Made by a program: the position numbers and the translations under genes
The notes under the pieces: generated by a model
Database searches by the model: none
Seen by the model: the letters and a program-made list of their open reading frames with translations, nothing else
Told to the model about the DNA's origin: nothing
Shown: piece after piece, positions 21,844 through 33,500 of the stretch
Numbering within the stretch: position 1 is the stretch's first letter
How the letters are laid out: each line of letters begins with the position of its first letter
NCBI GenBank assembly: GCA_963921425.1
Contig: OY992838.1
Location: 19,571,861-19,635,860 of the forward strand
Direction: 5' to 3'
DNA from: Dryas octopetala
Lineage: Eukaryota; Streptophyta; Magnoliopsida; Rosales; Rosaceae
DNA: 64,000 nucleotides

Positions 21844-24800
21844 AGACAACAGTACGAGCTCTTCTCTGAGCTTCTTCCAAGTCCTTCAAGAACCTGCATT
21901 CCCAGCCAAATAATAATTGGATCAGAGAACATCTTATATTAGACAATTTGGAATACCCTCAAACAATTACAACATATGATTAAAAACCTCTACGGTATAT
22001 TTATACCAAAATCCCTTTGTTTTAAGAAACAACTGTCTGCCCACCATCACAACTTCCCATTCTCCAGGATTGGTTAGGTGAGTGAAATGGCTCTATTACC
22101 ATCTTGAAGATTCCTAGGAACTAAAATTGTAGATGAATTTAATTCACACAGAATTAATAATGCAACCCCAAGTACCACAACTCAAGATTTAGAAAGGCTA
22201 AAAGTAATAATGCCAAACTAATAGTTCCTTAAACTTGCATCCAACACAAGAACGAAGTAACTGGCACCAAGCCAGAGTATTTAAAACTAGTGCAGAGGTC
22301 CAAGCATTGACTGCAGCTAGCACAGCAATGTTAACTTTTTCACAATGCAAGTATTTATGTGAAATTCACAATGATGACCTGAAGCATACCTCTTAGAATT
22401 GAGAACCACAGAACCACCGAGTATAAAACGAATTCCAGAATTCATAGCATTCTGTAAAGCTACAGAATGAGACTCCTCATATGTTGTCCCGCCCACAATG
22501 AAATGACCACTTCTTGAGGCCTGCTTAGAGATAGTTTGCGTCATTCACAACATTAGCAAAATTATTGCAATTTTTTATCCTTACACTATCAGATTATAAG
22601 TTTAACAAGATGATGTAGAGGTAATTATAAGTATCATAGATCCATGGTTATCCGTTAGTCCTTTGGGATGCAAACCAGACAAAATGATGTGGGCCAGACA
22701 GTAGAAACAAGGTGGAGCAACTTGAGAGGAGAGGCCAAAGGGAGACTGAGCAGATGATAATTAGTAACAGCCAGGTGTTATATTTGAGTCATTTGAGATG
22801 ACCAGCAAGAAACCTGGTAATTACCATAGGGTGTCTACAATTATGAAAATCATGATTCATGAAGTGCAAAGCAATCATGAAACCATAGGGATTAAATTTA
22901 GGGTCCGCTGAGAAGGCTAGGCCTACCTTCATCAGGTTGAGGTTGCCTGGTCTCCTCGATGACCTCCTAACTTGTTCAGAAAGCAATGATTTATAAGAGT
23001 CCTGATTAATAAACTAAATATTGAAGAATAAGCTGTCAATAAGCACCAGGCATGTATATAGAGCAGCACCCAAGAAATGGGCTCCAGCCACCATGCATAG
23101 AACAGAGTGTCAAAAGTGCAGCAGCTTCATTTTCAATGTTCCCAAGGTTAAGACTCTTGAAGACATGAAATTCCAAACGTAGTAAACTTCTCTCTAATCC
23201 CAAAACACAACCACACTATTTGAAATTGGGGAATATACTGATGTAGGCTTGCATAAATTGAACCCCATCTACATCCTACCTAGTTTAAACAAGGGCTAAC
23301 AGTTTGACATTCTCATCGTATTTCTGATTAGATGACATAATTTGAGATGGCTTTAAGCTTGTAAACTGTTGTTCTCTCATACAATATATAATCTCGGATA
23401 ATAAAATTGGAAGTTTTTACTTATTAGAAAATACGATCAGTTTGGGGTAGGTTAAGAATATCCTGGAAGACAACTTGTGTTATATGTCAATACTTCAGGT
23501 ACTGCCTGCTTAAAATGAAACAACACAACAATCCCCAAATTGCAGCTAAATTATAACTTATAAGTGCTCCCCAGCAATTATTTTAATGAAAAAAACAGCA
23601 ACAAACCTGCCCTGCTGAAAGTGATTTCCAACAAACGGGTAGTCCACATCTCTCAGCCGTCCCTTGGTAATACTTTCCATAGTTTGGAAGAGAAGAGGCT
23701 GGTGTTGTGTGTAGACATTCTCAACCCCCTACAGCATTAGTTAAAATTCTCTATAAGCTTATAAAGCACACCCTACAATAGAAAGTAGAAAGTATAACTT
23801 TCCCAAACAAACCTTAGCCCACGAGCCATGTTAAGTGCAATATTTAAGAAATCTCGATTTCCAAAAAGATCCCCTGTTCGCTTATCAACACCAGCTTGCT
23901 TTAAGAGAAACTGGACAAGCTGTAATGCCAAAATAGCCAATTTATTAAAACCCATGGATAAGTCTAGTAACCAAATTAAAGGTACATGACAGCTTTTGGC
24001 ATAATTACTGCTTTGATTGAGCCTCCCAAAGAAGGGTCAATCTCCAACAAAATTGGATGACAACAACTGAAATAGACATAGGACAAAACAGAGTCTCCAT
24101 TGTTAGTTATCTGAATAAAGGTAGCATATGAAGAAACCTCAAGTGACAAGGATTAGGAATGGATGATTGCCACTTAAACACTATGTAACACCCGCCCCCC
24201 CCCCCCCCCCCCCCGCCAAAAAAAAAAATATATATATTAATAATGAAGGAAAAGAAAAAACACAATAGGGCTAAAGGATCTAAACAGGGGTTACAATATT
24301 GGTTACATACCCTAGGCTTGTACTTGGCAGACTTGGAAGACAGTTTGTTAAATAACTGCATCAGTTGCACAGGGCTCTACTTCTCATAGCGTAAAGCATA
24401 CAACATGACAAGTCGTAGGCGGTCAATATCAGATACACTTTCATTGTTTAATAGATTTGTTACTGCCTGCAAAGTACATAGGAAAAAGAGGTGGTTGTTT
24501 TCAGATTCAAGTTTCTGTGGAGGTTAAACTCAGTTGCTATCTCAAAGTCAATAACTTAAAAAAGTATATCGTACAGACTAAAAAGCTCAAGACCAAATTC
24601 TAATATAACTTGTGACAAGAAGAGTAAATATGGCAAACGAACACAGACACACTCATCGCCGTTCTTGTGTCAACTTCATAGCACTACTTAAGTCACGTGG
24701 CTTACATGTGTTTCATGAAAAAGGTATGCCATTTTTCCATGGTAGTTCCAAACTGTCCAAATGTCATCAGATGGTTATGATCTCAGGATAGGCCCTCTTC

Positions 24801-25896
24801 ATTTAAAAATGATCTCAAGGGAGAGAAATCAAATCAAATGCATGAAATTCTGTCTCAGTTTTTTTTCCTTGTTAAACATTGACCTTTAAAAACTTGAAAT
24901 TCTTTCTGAAATTCAAATGCTTTAAATTTTATTACGCTCTAGAACATTAGTTTCAAAACTGTTGAACATCCCCAATAAGCAGACGGTAATAAAGTAAACA
25001 ATCATATAAAAAAATTATAGACATGTTCTCTGCTCCTTGTATGACTGGACCCTCTGCCCACTCTGCATGTATGCATGATAAAAAGAAAAAAAAAATTCGA
25101 AAATTAATATTAAAAAAAACAATTGGAAAAGAACAATTTTCCCCATAGGTTTTAAGGATAAGTAGAAAAAGTAGTTGTAGACTTGTAGTGGGATAACAAA
25201 GAGGGATAAGGAGGGACAGAGGAATGAGAATGTGGGAGAAGTGGTTTCAATTTCTTTTTACTTATTCTTTTACACTACCTCAAAAGCTGCCTCATGGCCA
25301 CCATTGCAAGCCAACTCCTGTTCTGTTTGTGAAACAACATAAGTTTTCGCTCTTCAACTAGCTTGCTCATTTCTGTTACCAGCGCCACATGCTTTGAAAC
25401 ATTTCCGTGCATCTTTCTGTACTCGGGGTAATTGTCAACAAATTTGGCCATGCCCTCTGCAACAAGTAAACCATTTAAGTATTTAATTACATATGATTTC
25501 CTTTAACCATTGTTCCCCGTGACAACAGTTGCCAAGCACAACAAGTCATGAATCTGAAATTTTCATATTTGCGTCCTACGAACCTATCGTCTGAATGTTC
25601 TGGTTACTTTTTGAAATTTGCTGAAATTCATCAACCAATTGCTTGATGTTCATCCCAATATCACCAAAGTTCTCGTACATGTTTTTTTTGAAAAAAGCAT
25701 CTTGTTCTGATGACAGCACAACCTCCTATAAGCACCAATATCACAAATGTAATAGTTTAGCAATAAAAATTACAAACACAAAGATGTGCATTATAGGAGG
25801 AAAATACAGTTCAACCTGTTGATCCTTTGGAAATTTTCCAATGCTTCTTAAGTCAACTTTGTTGTCTTCAATACCGATCAATTCGTGAACCATTGC
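21844..25896 (-). pseudogene. VPS45: 5'-truncated VPS45 pseudogene
   Basis: VPS45 is a Sec1/Munc18-family protein that controls SNARE assembly at the trans-Golgi/endosome; full length is about 570 aa. Recognisable minus-strand exons in order: AMVHELIGIEDNKVDLRSIG (to 25896), [20 protein letters not shown] (about 25595-25727), KFVDNYPEYRKMHGNVSKH (about 25270-25460), NNESVSDIDRLRLVMLYALR (about 24381-24470), VQLMQLFNKL (about 24305-24370), QFLLKQAGVDKRTGDLFGNR (about 23815-23915), VENVYTQHQPLLFQTMESI (about 23605-23735), GGTTYEESHSVALQNAMNSG (about 22390-22530) and FLKDLEEAQRRARTVV (ending 21844). Exons for roughly the first 240 residues are missing. Damage: one-base losses near 22497 and 25357 and an in-frame TAG near 24379 (E to stop). 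Introns are kept, so it is a genomic duplicate, not a retrocopy. Confidence 0.9.
24193..24214. repeat. Poly-C tract
   Basis: About 22 C residues followed by an A-run, within an intron of the VPS45 pseudogene. A G-quadruplex-prone run on the minus strand, and hard to sequence accurately. Confidence 0.85.
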
Positions 25897-25899
25897 CTG

Positions 25900-26840
25900 T
25901 ACTATAGTGTAACCAAAGAGCACCATTTAAATTTCTAGTGGTTTTATCCAATTGTAATTTAAAATGGTTTTATCCATTTTAAAAAATCCAATGATTTTGT
26001 TTTTGAAATGAAATGAAAGTGAAGAAATAGTAAAAAAGAAGAAAACAATGTTTGTAGCTAACATGCAAAACCAATTAGAAGTGTGGATAATGTCAAGCAA
26101 AGAATTCATCATGTCTAGACATTAGAAAGCACGCAATAGAGTACAAATCTATACTGCAATAAAGCAGACTTTGAAGGTTTTGGCAAAGCTTCAAATCTCA
26201 TAATATTTCTGAAAACCTAGTTGATATTTTTCTCAATGAGAAATAGAAAAGGATACAAGTTGAATGTGCTCCACGGGGTCAATTTCTTTGTTTTTCTTTT
26301 TTCTTTTTTTTTAAGAAACAACGTTTATTAACCAATAAAGTAAAAGAAATAAAAAACACACATGCAGTGGACAAAAAGTCCACCCCAAAATTACTTGCAG
26401 AACTACAGTATAACAAAAAAGACTCACAAATTGAAGAAAATCAAGGGTAAAAAAAAAAAAAAAGCAGCTCGTTTTAGCTCTCTCAATCACAGAGAATCTC
26501 TATCTTCTACAATAAATTCATTTCGACCAATGTATCTTCAGAATTTTTATTTTTATTCTGAATTCCTTTTTCAAAAGAAATGAAACTGCCCTTCAACCTT
26601 TTTTACTTATAATATCAATAGCAGATTTTGAACAACAACAAGAAACTGGTGCTGACATGATGTATAAGTGGATTTTTGACTGTGCTGTTCAGCCATTACA
26701 AAGAACAATAATGAACATGGATAATAAAATTGACACCAAAACCAAGAAAACCAATTGTTAATGAAATGGTGTGAAAAGGCAGATCAGAAAAACAAATACG
26801 AGCCAAAAAAAGGAAAAAAAAAAAAAAAAAAGAAAGAAAG
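25900..26840. other. Spacer between two truncated pseudogenes
   Basis: No coding homology. On the minus strand, sequence ending 'ttaataaacgttgtttctta' and then A-rich (26285-26330) looks like a LINE or retrocopy 3' end, but no domain supports it. The missing N-terminal exons of VPS45 are not here. Confidence 0.4.
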
Positions 26841-26849
26841 AAAAGCTGG

Positions 26850-27408
26850 TTGGCAATCACAATCCTCGCTCCCTTCTGTTTTGCACCGTAAGCAAGCGCC
26901 TTGCCAGCATCTCTGGCACCAATGACAACAAACAGCCTACCAGCTAAAGGTGAACTAGTCATACTTCCACTATTATGTGAACCTGTGAAAAAGATGTGGG
27001 AACCCAGAGCACCTTACAGAAAAATTCTAGCCATAATAAAGAAAGAAACATAGCTAGTACAACATAATAGAAACCTCGCAGTCCATCTTCAATAGCAGAA
27101 ATAGCGCCAACGTAGTCTGCATTGAATCCAAATAACTTCCCGTCAGTTGGTCTCCTCATAATGCAATTAATAGCACCTATTAACTGAATATTGTGATCAA
27201 GATAGAAATCCCATTAATAAGTATGTATATGACTCAAAAAACAAAACACATGTATAAGCATGACTCACATGTCAGCCGACTATTCAGACAAAGAATGTCA
27301 GCATCGTAATATTAACTGTTTATACACTACCTTGCAACTGGATCAACCTCATCACAGTACTTAAGTGCAGCTTCCTTGTGAGGAATTGTAATGCTGTGTT
27401 GGAAACGA
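26850..27408 (-). pseudogene. Fragment of dehydroquinate dehydratase/shikimate dehydrogenase
   Basis: The plant bifunctional enzyme catalyses steps 3 and 4 of the shikimate pathway in plastids. Three minus-strand exons of its dehydrogenase half are visible: TIPHKEAALKYCDEVDPVA (about 27329-27408), IGAINCIMRRPTDGKLFGFN...YVGAISAIEDGL (about 27073-27180) and SPLAGRLFVVIGARDAGKAL...KGARIVIAN (about 26850-26965). The NADP-binding glycine motif, normally IGAGGAG, reads IGARDAG, so cofactor binding is probably lost. The dehydratase half and the C-terminus are absent. Introns remain, so this is a genomic fragment. It follows the VPS45 remnant on the same strand. Confidence 0.87.
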
Positions 27409-27583
27409 AGACTACACACTGTGATCTTGATGTAAAAGAGCAGAACAAACTGTATACAGCTACTATACAGTTGCCAATTGGATTTGGACAGCTGGATCCC
27501 ACCTAGATCAGGCGCAAGTGGTCTGCTGCACATCTGCCCGCAGGGCCCATGGCACCAGACACAGGGGAACAAGCTTGAGCCAC

Positions 27584-27611
<28 letters not shown>
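27584..27611. repeat. CT microsatellite
   Basis: (TC)14-type tract between the shikimate dehydrogenase remnant and the PPR gene. Overlapping frames are artefacts of this repeat. Confidence 0.9.
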
Positions 27612-27614
<3 letters not shown>

Positions 27615-27794
27615 CATTAGCAGCTTCTGCACATTGGTCCCGCCACTTTTTTGGTTCCAATGTAGGTCATTTGTCAAATTCCAATTCATTTTTTGACCCA
27701 CTTTTTGCCAAGTCAGTTCCATAATTGTCATTTGAAACCCCATTTTGAATTAAATTGTCATTTGACAACCCATTGCACATAGGACAGACACATT

Positions 27795-29681
27795 TCAATT
27801 CCTTCCATTTTCAACACCAACAAAGCATGGACTCCTCATTTCGAAATCAATGAAATGTAATATATTGCATAACTCATTCATACATGGATAAGAATGCTTC
27901 CCAGCAACAAAAGCTGTTACCTTGTTTCTCACTTCTATCCAACTACAACCAGGCATTTTCTTCACCCCTTGTTCAACCATCATCTTCCTAACCATTTCTG
28001 CTTCCTTCCATTGTCCACTTGCACAATACAAATTTGACAGTAGCACATAGCTTGTCTCTTTATGTGGTTCTAATATTTTCATAGTTTCACCCAAATATCT
28101 TCCAAATCCTATGTCCCCCTGTACAGAGCAGGCTCCAAGCAGAGTTTCACATGAGCTGGTCTTAGCACTACCTACTTCTGAATAGTTATCAACCAGCTCC
28201 TTGGCTTCTGCTAAGTGACCACCTCTGCCTAGCATATCCACCATGCATGCCACATGATCCATTCCAGGAGAAAGCCCATAAACTGACCCCATTGTTTCAA
28301 AAAGCACATGACTTTCCCCTATAAGTCCTGAATGGCTGCAAGACATCAACAAGCCAATAAAGGTCACATTATCTGGTTTTACTCCATTTTCCACCATTTC
28401 TTCAAAAAGCTGTAGAGCTAGGATAGCTTTCCCATGCAATCCAAATGCAAACAACATAGCATTCCAAGATACCAGATCCTTGTGAAATATATTTCTGAAT
28501 GCATGGATTGACCCTTCCAAGTCCCCACATTTAGCATACATGTTAACTAAACCATTCACGATAAAGACATACGCATGGAAGCCATACTGAATTATGCAAC
28601 CATGGATCATTTTACCATGTCCTAGTAATGCCAAGCTTGAACATGCATGAAGGACAGCTCCAAATGTGAAATCATCTGGTTGGAGACCACTTCTCAACAT
28701 ATCAACAAAGAAGCTAGCAGCTTTGTTTCCATGTCCATTTCTTGCATACCCTGAGATCATAGATGTCCATGAGACAACATCCCTTTCAGGGGCTCGCTGA
28801 AATACAAGAAGTGCTTCGTTGGTATTCCCCAATTTCATGTAGGTATCAATCATGGCATTCCAGGACACCTGTGTTAGAGTTCCAATGGACTCAAAAACCT
28901 TTACTGCATTGCCAAGGCAACCTAAGTCGGCATAAAAACTTAAAATCGAGTTCTTTACCTCTATGGAAGAGCCCCAGCCACTTTTAATGATAAAAGCATG
29001 CACCATGCAACCACACCAAAATTCTAAATCCTCAGCGCAGGCATTCATGATTGCACTGAAAGTCCACTGATCCGGCTGACACAAACTCTCATTCATTTCC
29101 TTCAACAAACCCAAACATGACTCCACCTCATAACATCGTGCATAACCCAAAATCATAACATTCCAAGCTATCTCCACCCTTCTTGGCATCACATCAAACA
29201 CTTTACGCGCAATGCCAAACTGGCCAGAGTTTGTTAGCGCAAATAAAAATGAACACCAAGTTACTTCATTCCTAAGTTTCATCTCTTCAAACACTCTGCT
29301 AGCACTAGAGGGATTCAAACACTTCCCATACATATCAATAAGCGCATTGCTAACCGGCAAGTAAGACTGGTAACCCAAAACTGTTAAGTAAGCATGAACT
29401 TTGGTTCCAATAGGAAGCTCGCATGCGCCAGCACACGCGCTTAAAGTTGCGGTGAATGTGAAGTGATCGGGCCTAGTGTCAGAGATTCTCATGCGGCGGA
29501 AAAGAGAGAGCGCTTCTTGGTGAAACCCCAGTTGGGTATAGCTAGTAAGCATTGCGTTCCAGGCGATTGAGTCCCTGTAAGGCATTTCATCGAACAACTT
29601 GCAAGCACTTGCTATCTGACCAACCCTTGCAAGGGCTGCTATCTTTGACGTAGTTTGGCACAAGGTTTGAATGCATGTCAT
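27795..29681 (-). CDS. PPR protein, PLS class with E domain (At2g36980-like)
   Basis: An intact single-exon gene of 628 aa. PPR proteins of this class bind specific organellar transcripts and recruit editing factors; the Arabidopsis At2g36980 product is annotated as mitochondrial. The start (SKIAALARVGQIASACKLFD) and SYTQLGFHQEALSLFRRMR, EEMKLRNEVTWCSFLFAL, MIHGCIIQYGFHAY and CSHSGLIGESHVLFETM align along the whole length of that protein. About 14-16 P/L/S repeats run from residue 10 to about 500, then the E domain (SYVLLSNLYCASGQWKEAE) and GCSWIEV. No DYW cytidine deaminase tail, so editing would need a partner. There are no breaks. The start ATG gives the family's usual N-terminus; the transit peptide is not obvious. 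A degenerate copy of its first codons lies just upstream. Confidence 0.93.
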   Translation of the reverse strand: MTCIQTLCQTTSKIAALARVGQIASACKLFDEMPYRDSIAWNAMLTSYTQLGFHQEALSLFRRMRISDTRPDHFTFTATLSACAGACELPIGTKVHAYLTVLGYQSYLPVSNALIDMYGKCLNPSSASRVFEEMKLRNEVTWCSFLFALTNSGQFGIARKVFDVMPRRVEIAWNVMILGYARCYEVESCLGLLKEMNESLCQPDQWTFSAIMNACAEDLEFWCGCMVHAFIIKSGWGSSIEVKNSILSFYADLGCLGNAVKVFESIGTLTQVSWNAMIDTYMKLGNTNEALLVFQRAPERDVVSWTSMISGYARNGHGNKAASFFVDMLRSGLQPDDFTFGAVLHACSSLALLGHGKMIHGCIIQYGFHAYVFIVNGLVNMYAKCGDLEGSIHAFRNIFHKDLVSWNAMLFAFGLHGKAILALQLFEEMVENGVKPDNVTFIGLLMSCSHSGLIGESHVLFETMGSVYGLSPGMDHVACMVDMLGRGGHLAEAKELVDNYSEVGSAKTSSCETLLGACSVQGDIGFGRYLGETMKILEPHKETSYVLLSNLYCASGQWKEAEMVRKMMVEQGVKKMPGCSWIEVRNKVTAFVAGKHSYPCMNELCNILHFIDFEMRSPCFVGVENGRN

Positions 29682-29799
29682 CGGGAATTCTAACAGAAAG
29701 CCATTACCCTACAGTCTACACGAACAAGCCGTTTTGTGTATGAAGAATGCTACAGATAGTAAAAAAGAGAAAAGGACCGAACCTTGCAACTTGCAATGG

Positions 29800-29935
29800 C
29801 TGCTATTTTGACGTAATTTGGCACGAAGTTTAACTACATGCCATTCTATTTGAGAAATTCTAAAACAAGGGCACAAGGCCACTAACCTGCAAAAGCCCCT
29901 TTTGTGTAGGAAGATACACCCGTACACGCAGCAAA
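29800..29935 (-). repeat. Degenerate tandem copy of the PPR gene's 5' end
   Basis: The sequence around 29800-29935 repeats 29635-29750, which spans the PPR start codon. Shared phrases are 'gctgctat.tttgacgta', 'tttggcac.aa', 'acatgcca/gcatgtca' and 'ccttttgtgta'. The copy is diverged and not open beyond a few codons. Confidence 0.65.
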
Positions 29936-29954
29936 AAAGAAATAACTCCAAGGT

Positions 29955-31276
29955 GTTGGAGGTAGGGGTGGACACGGGTCGGGTTTGGCCCAAACCGCAG
30001 ACCTAACTAGGGATGGCAAAATTCCCCGCCCCCGAAAATCCCCGTGGGGACCCGCCCCGATTAAGCGGGTATGGTAATACCATCCCCATCCCCGCCCCGC
30101 CCCGTATACCCGTTTAATAAAAATATTATATTACATAATTATATTTTAATTTATTTTCTTAATTTTTGTTGCATATCTTTAAAATTTAATAGTGTTCTTT
30201 TTATGATTTAGTGTTATTGTAATATAATATGATGAATTTTAGTGTATTTCATCTATTATATTATATATTTATATTAATTTGATATGTTATTAATAAAAAA
30301 ATTATTTTTTTGAAAATAATAGGGGCCCCGAATACCCCCGATGGGGACCCGATTACCCGGCGGGGCGGGTATGGTATTGGCAAACCCGCCCCGAACCCGC
30401 CCCGTTGCCATCCCTAGACCTAACCAATACCCACGGGTTCACATTTTGGCAAACCAAACCAATCCAATTGAAAGATAGAAACCAAACCAAACCAAACTGA
30501 TGTGGTCGGGTCGGGTTGGGCGGGTTGGACGGTTTGTAAAATACCGTGAAAAATGAGGAAACTAGCTGGAAGGTTCGAACACAAGACCACTAAGAAAAGA
30601 AGACAACACCTTATCCACCAGACTGCCAATGTTTGGTTATTTTATTCTTACAATAAATATATTTATACATATCTAATATATTAGACTAATTGAATATTCA
30701 CTTAAATATAATATATTCTTTATTCTTACAATAAATATATTTATACATATATAATATATTAGAATAATTAAATATATTTCTTTGTGATTCACTGACTTAA
30801 GTGAATATTCAGTGTGGTAAGGATACAAACCTATATATAAATGTTTCATATATCAACTTATATATAAGGAAATGTTTCATATATACAAACCTATATATAA
30901 ATGTTTCATATATAAACCTATATTGGTTATTAATTAGTTTATGGAAATGTAAACCTATATATAAGTGTTTTGGGGTTAGGGGTTTGGTTTTTATATATAC
31001 TAGTATACTATATATATACTAATAATCTAATATACTAGTATACTATAATATATAAATTATAAATTTAGAACAATTAGAAGGATGTCGGGTCGGGTCGAGT
31101 TGGGATGGGTATTTGAAAGATCAACCCGCAGACCAACCCATTTAAGGTCGGGTTGGTCGGTTTGTGCACCGATTCCTCTAAAATGTGGGATAGAAACCAA
31201 CCCAATCCAACCCAATGTGGTTGGGTTGGTCGGGTTGGTCGGGTTGGAACGGTTATTGTGCACCCCTAGTTGGAGG
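29955..31276. mobile_element. hAT-type MITE, outer element of a nested pair
   Basis: Element 29963-31268 with ends TAGGGGTGGACA and GTGCACCCCTA, flanked by GTTGGAGG on both sides (29955-29962 and 31269-31276), a perfect 8-bp hAT duplication. Subterminal regions are rich in GGGTTGGTCGGGTTGG-type repeats on one side and the complement on the other. The core has tandem 'cctatatataaatgtttcat' units (about 30828-30925). A second hAT MITE is inserted 45 bp inside its left end. Confidence 0.88.
30000..30424. mobile_element. hAT-type MITE nested in the outer one
   Basis: Element 30008-30416 (409 bp) with ends TAGGGATGGCAA / TTGCCATCCCTA and perfect 8-bp duplication GACCTAAC (30000-30007 and 30417-30424). 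Subterminal CCCCGCCCC-rich repeats flank an AT-rich core. It is younger than its host element. Confidence 0.92.
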
Positions 31277-31590
31277 GAGGAGTTGATTCGAAGGTAAACT
31301 AGACCACCCAAGTTCGAATCTCAAATTCGACTCTTTGAGCCGGATAATAAGGGAGGTAAAATATCTTGTGAATGACTTAGGTCCGACGTGGATTGTCTGC
31401 TTTTAATCTGCCCAAGGGATTAGTCTAGTGCGCGAAAACTGACACATGACACTTTCGGTTACAAAAAAAAAAACCATGTGAGATGGATAAGATAAATGTT
31501 GTTAATGTTGTACTTGCAATGGTATTAAAACAAAAACAAAAGGAAAGAATGAAATTAATTGAAAATTTGACCAAGTTCAAAGAAAAAGAC
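31277..31590. other. Spacer, tRNA-like or SINE-like words only
   Basis: 'caagttcgaatctcaaattcgac' region near 31309 resembles a B-box-like motif of tRNA-derived repeats, but no cloverleaf or SINE body could be built. No gene. Confidence 0.35.
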
Positions 31591-32098
31591 TAATTACAAC
31601 TTACACCTTGACGTTTTGGGTGATTTAGAACTTAAACCATATTTTTCTAATTTTTTCAATTTAGTACTAAAGGTTTTAATTTTGACACAATTTGACACGA
31701 CTATTTGTCTGACCGTCATATCCAACATTAAATGCTAACATGTTACATGTGGTGCCCACATTTTGGCCAACTTGTAAGACTAACCAACATCTCTTCAGGG
31801 CCTGTGAGATCCATACAAGTTGTTGGTAGGGTTGCTACCTCAATTGATAGATCCCATAGTCAGGTAATTTTAACTTATACTTTTTGTAGGTAAGCCATAT
31901 ATACAATATTTAGATTTGTGGTTGGCTAAAACGTGGGCCCTCACGTCACACGTTAGCATTTGACATTTAAATGATAGTCAGATTAACGATAGTGGCAAAT
32001 TGTATCAAAATTAAAAGTTTAGATACTACATTGAAAAAATTAAAAAAATAGTGTGCAAATTATGAATACCCCAAATCTCATAGGTGTAATTGTAAAAT
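31591..32098. mobile_element. Diverged fold-back element
   Basis: Inverted arms of about 180 bp. The left arm (TAATTACAACTTACACC, then 'tttcaatttagtact' and 'ttaattttgacacaatttg') pairs with the right arm near 31950-32098. The style matches the other two fold-back elements in the window, but the arms are more diverged and no clean target duplication was found. Confidence 0.6.
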
Positions 32099-33500
32099 GT
32101 TAATTGAAACTTTTATTTAAGTATATTGAAATGTCAATGAGCATCAAGTCTCCGTTTATAGGAAGAGGTTGTGAGTTCGAATCTTACGGACGACAATACA
32201 AGTTATTGGTCTAGCAATGTTTTTCTTTATTTCTTTTGAAAGATATCTCCAAGTTCCAATTTTTCATTTCCCAATATAAAAGAAATAATTTATTGAAAAA
32301 AGTAACCCGTTAACATAACTTTATGCCAAAAAAATAAAAACAACACATTTTTTTAACAAAAAAAAATTGAGAAAAATTATGCATTTATAAATACATCAAG
32401 GTCACGTCATAAATGAGATGAAGTCACAATGTGGGTTAAGATGGAGATACGATCTTACAACCCATTCATCAACCTCATTTTAAGGGGTCATTCTAGCAAT
32501 AAATCTTTTTTTTTTTTTTTTGTAGATTTTATGTTTATCTTTAAGCTGCAAAAAAATTTTCTTATTTATTTTTAAGCCATAAAACATGGAGTGTCCAAAT
32601 GTTCATTGTGATTTTTTTGTTTACTAGTTCAAAACGTTACATTTTCACATAAAGTAGAGTTACAGTTTTAGTTAATTTATTTTTACATTCTAATTAGATC
32701 TTATGATTTAAGACTTAAAGTTTAACTTATTGGAGCCATAAATTAGGATGTACTCCTTCATCATCCTAAGTTTTTGATTAAAATCTTATGGCTTTTTCAA
32801 TTTTGATTGTATTGATGAGTTTGCATTTCGCATCACTTTATAATACTAATTCTTTAACCTAGAGTGTTAGAACTCGATATTTTGTGTTTGTTATCTTGTT
32901 TTTGTGTTTTCAGGTCAAATGAAGCATAAATAGGAAAAATGAGCAAATGAAGTCGTTTTGGGACATTTCCTGGTCACACTAGGAAAATGGGTCAATTCTT
33001 GGTCAAACTAGGAAAAGAACTGAAATCTTAATCAAATGAGGATTCCTAATCACAAGAGGAAACATCAAGTCCAGAACCATCATTGTCAAGCCAGAAATGA
33101 GAAATTCTAATTGGAACAGGAATTCCTGGTTGAACTAGGAAACCTAACCCTATTAGGGAAAAGAGTCCTAATGAGACTAGGACTCTAGGGGCAACATGGT
33201 CATTACGAGAAGTCAAAATGGACAAGAAATCTTACATCTACAAGGAATCCTAGTTGGACTAAGAAAGGGTGGTCAAAGTCAACTTAATCAAGTCAAGGTT
33301 CCAGAAGCTTCTAGAAGGCAGTGGACATCCATAGAATCAAATGGAGGGAATAAATGAATTCGAATCCAAGGGGAAATGAGGGGCGAAATTGGAAGTCAAA
33401 GTCAATAGTCAAGGGTCGACTATGACATGTCATGAAGTCAAATGGGCCATGGGCCTAAGTGAATGTCGAATGCAAGGTGGCAGCTCATGCATGCATGCGC
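32099..33500. other. Repeat-like non-coding region
   Basis: 32870-33480 holds many loose repeats of the type 'tcctggt..aactaggaaa' and 'aatcaaatgaggattcctaa', as in some LTR interiors or leader regions. No domain, terminal repeat or gene could be established. 32099-32870 is AT-rich and empty. Confidence 0.4.

Noticed and set aside
31300-31460. Possible tRNA gene or SINE
   Set aside because: A B-box-like word only; no cloverleaf could be drawn.
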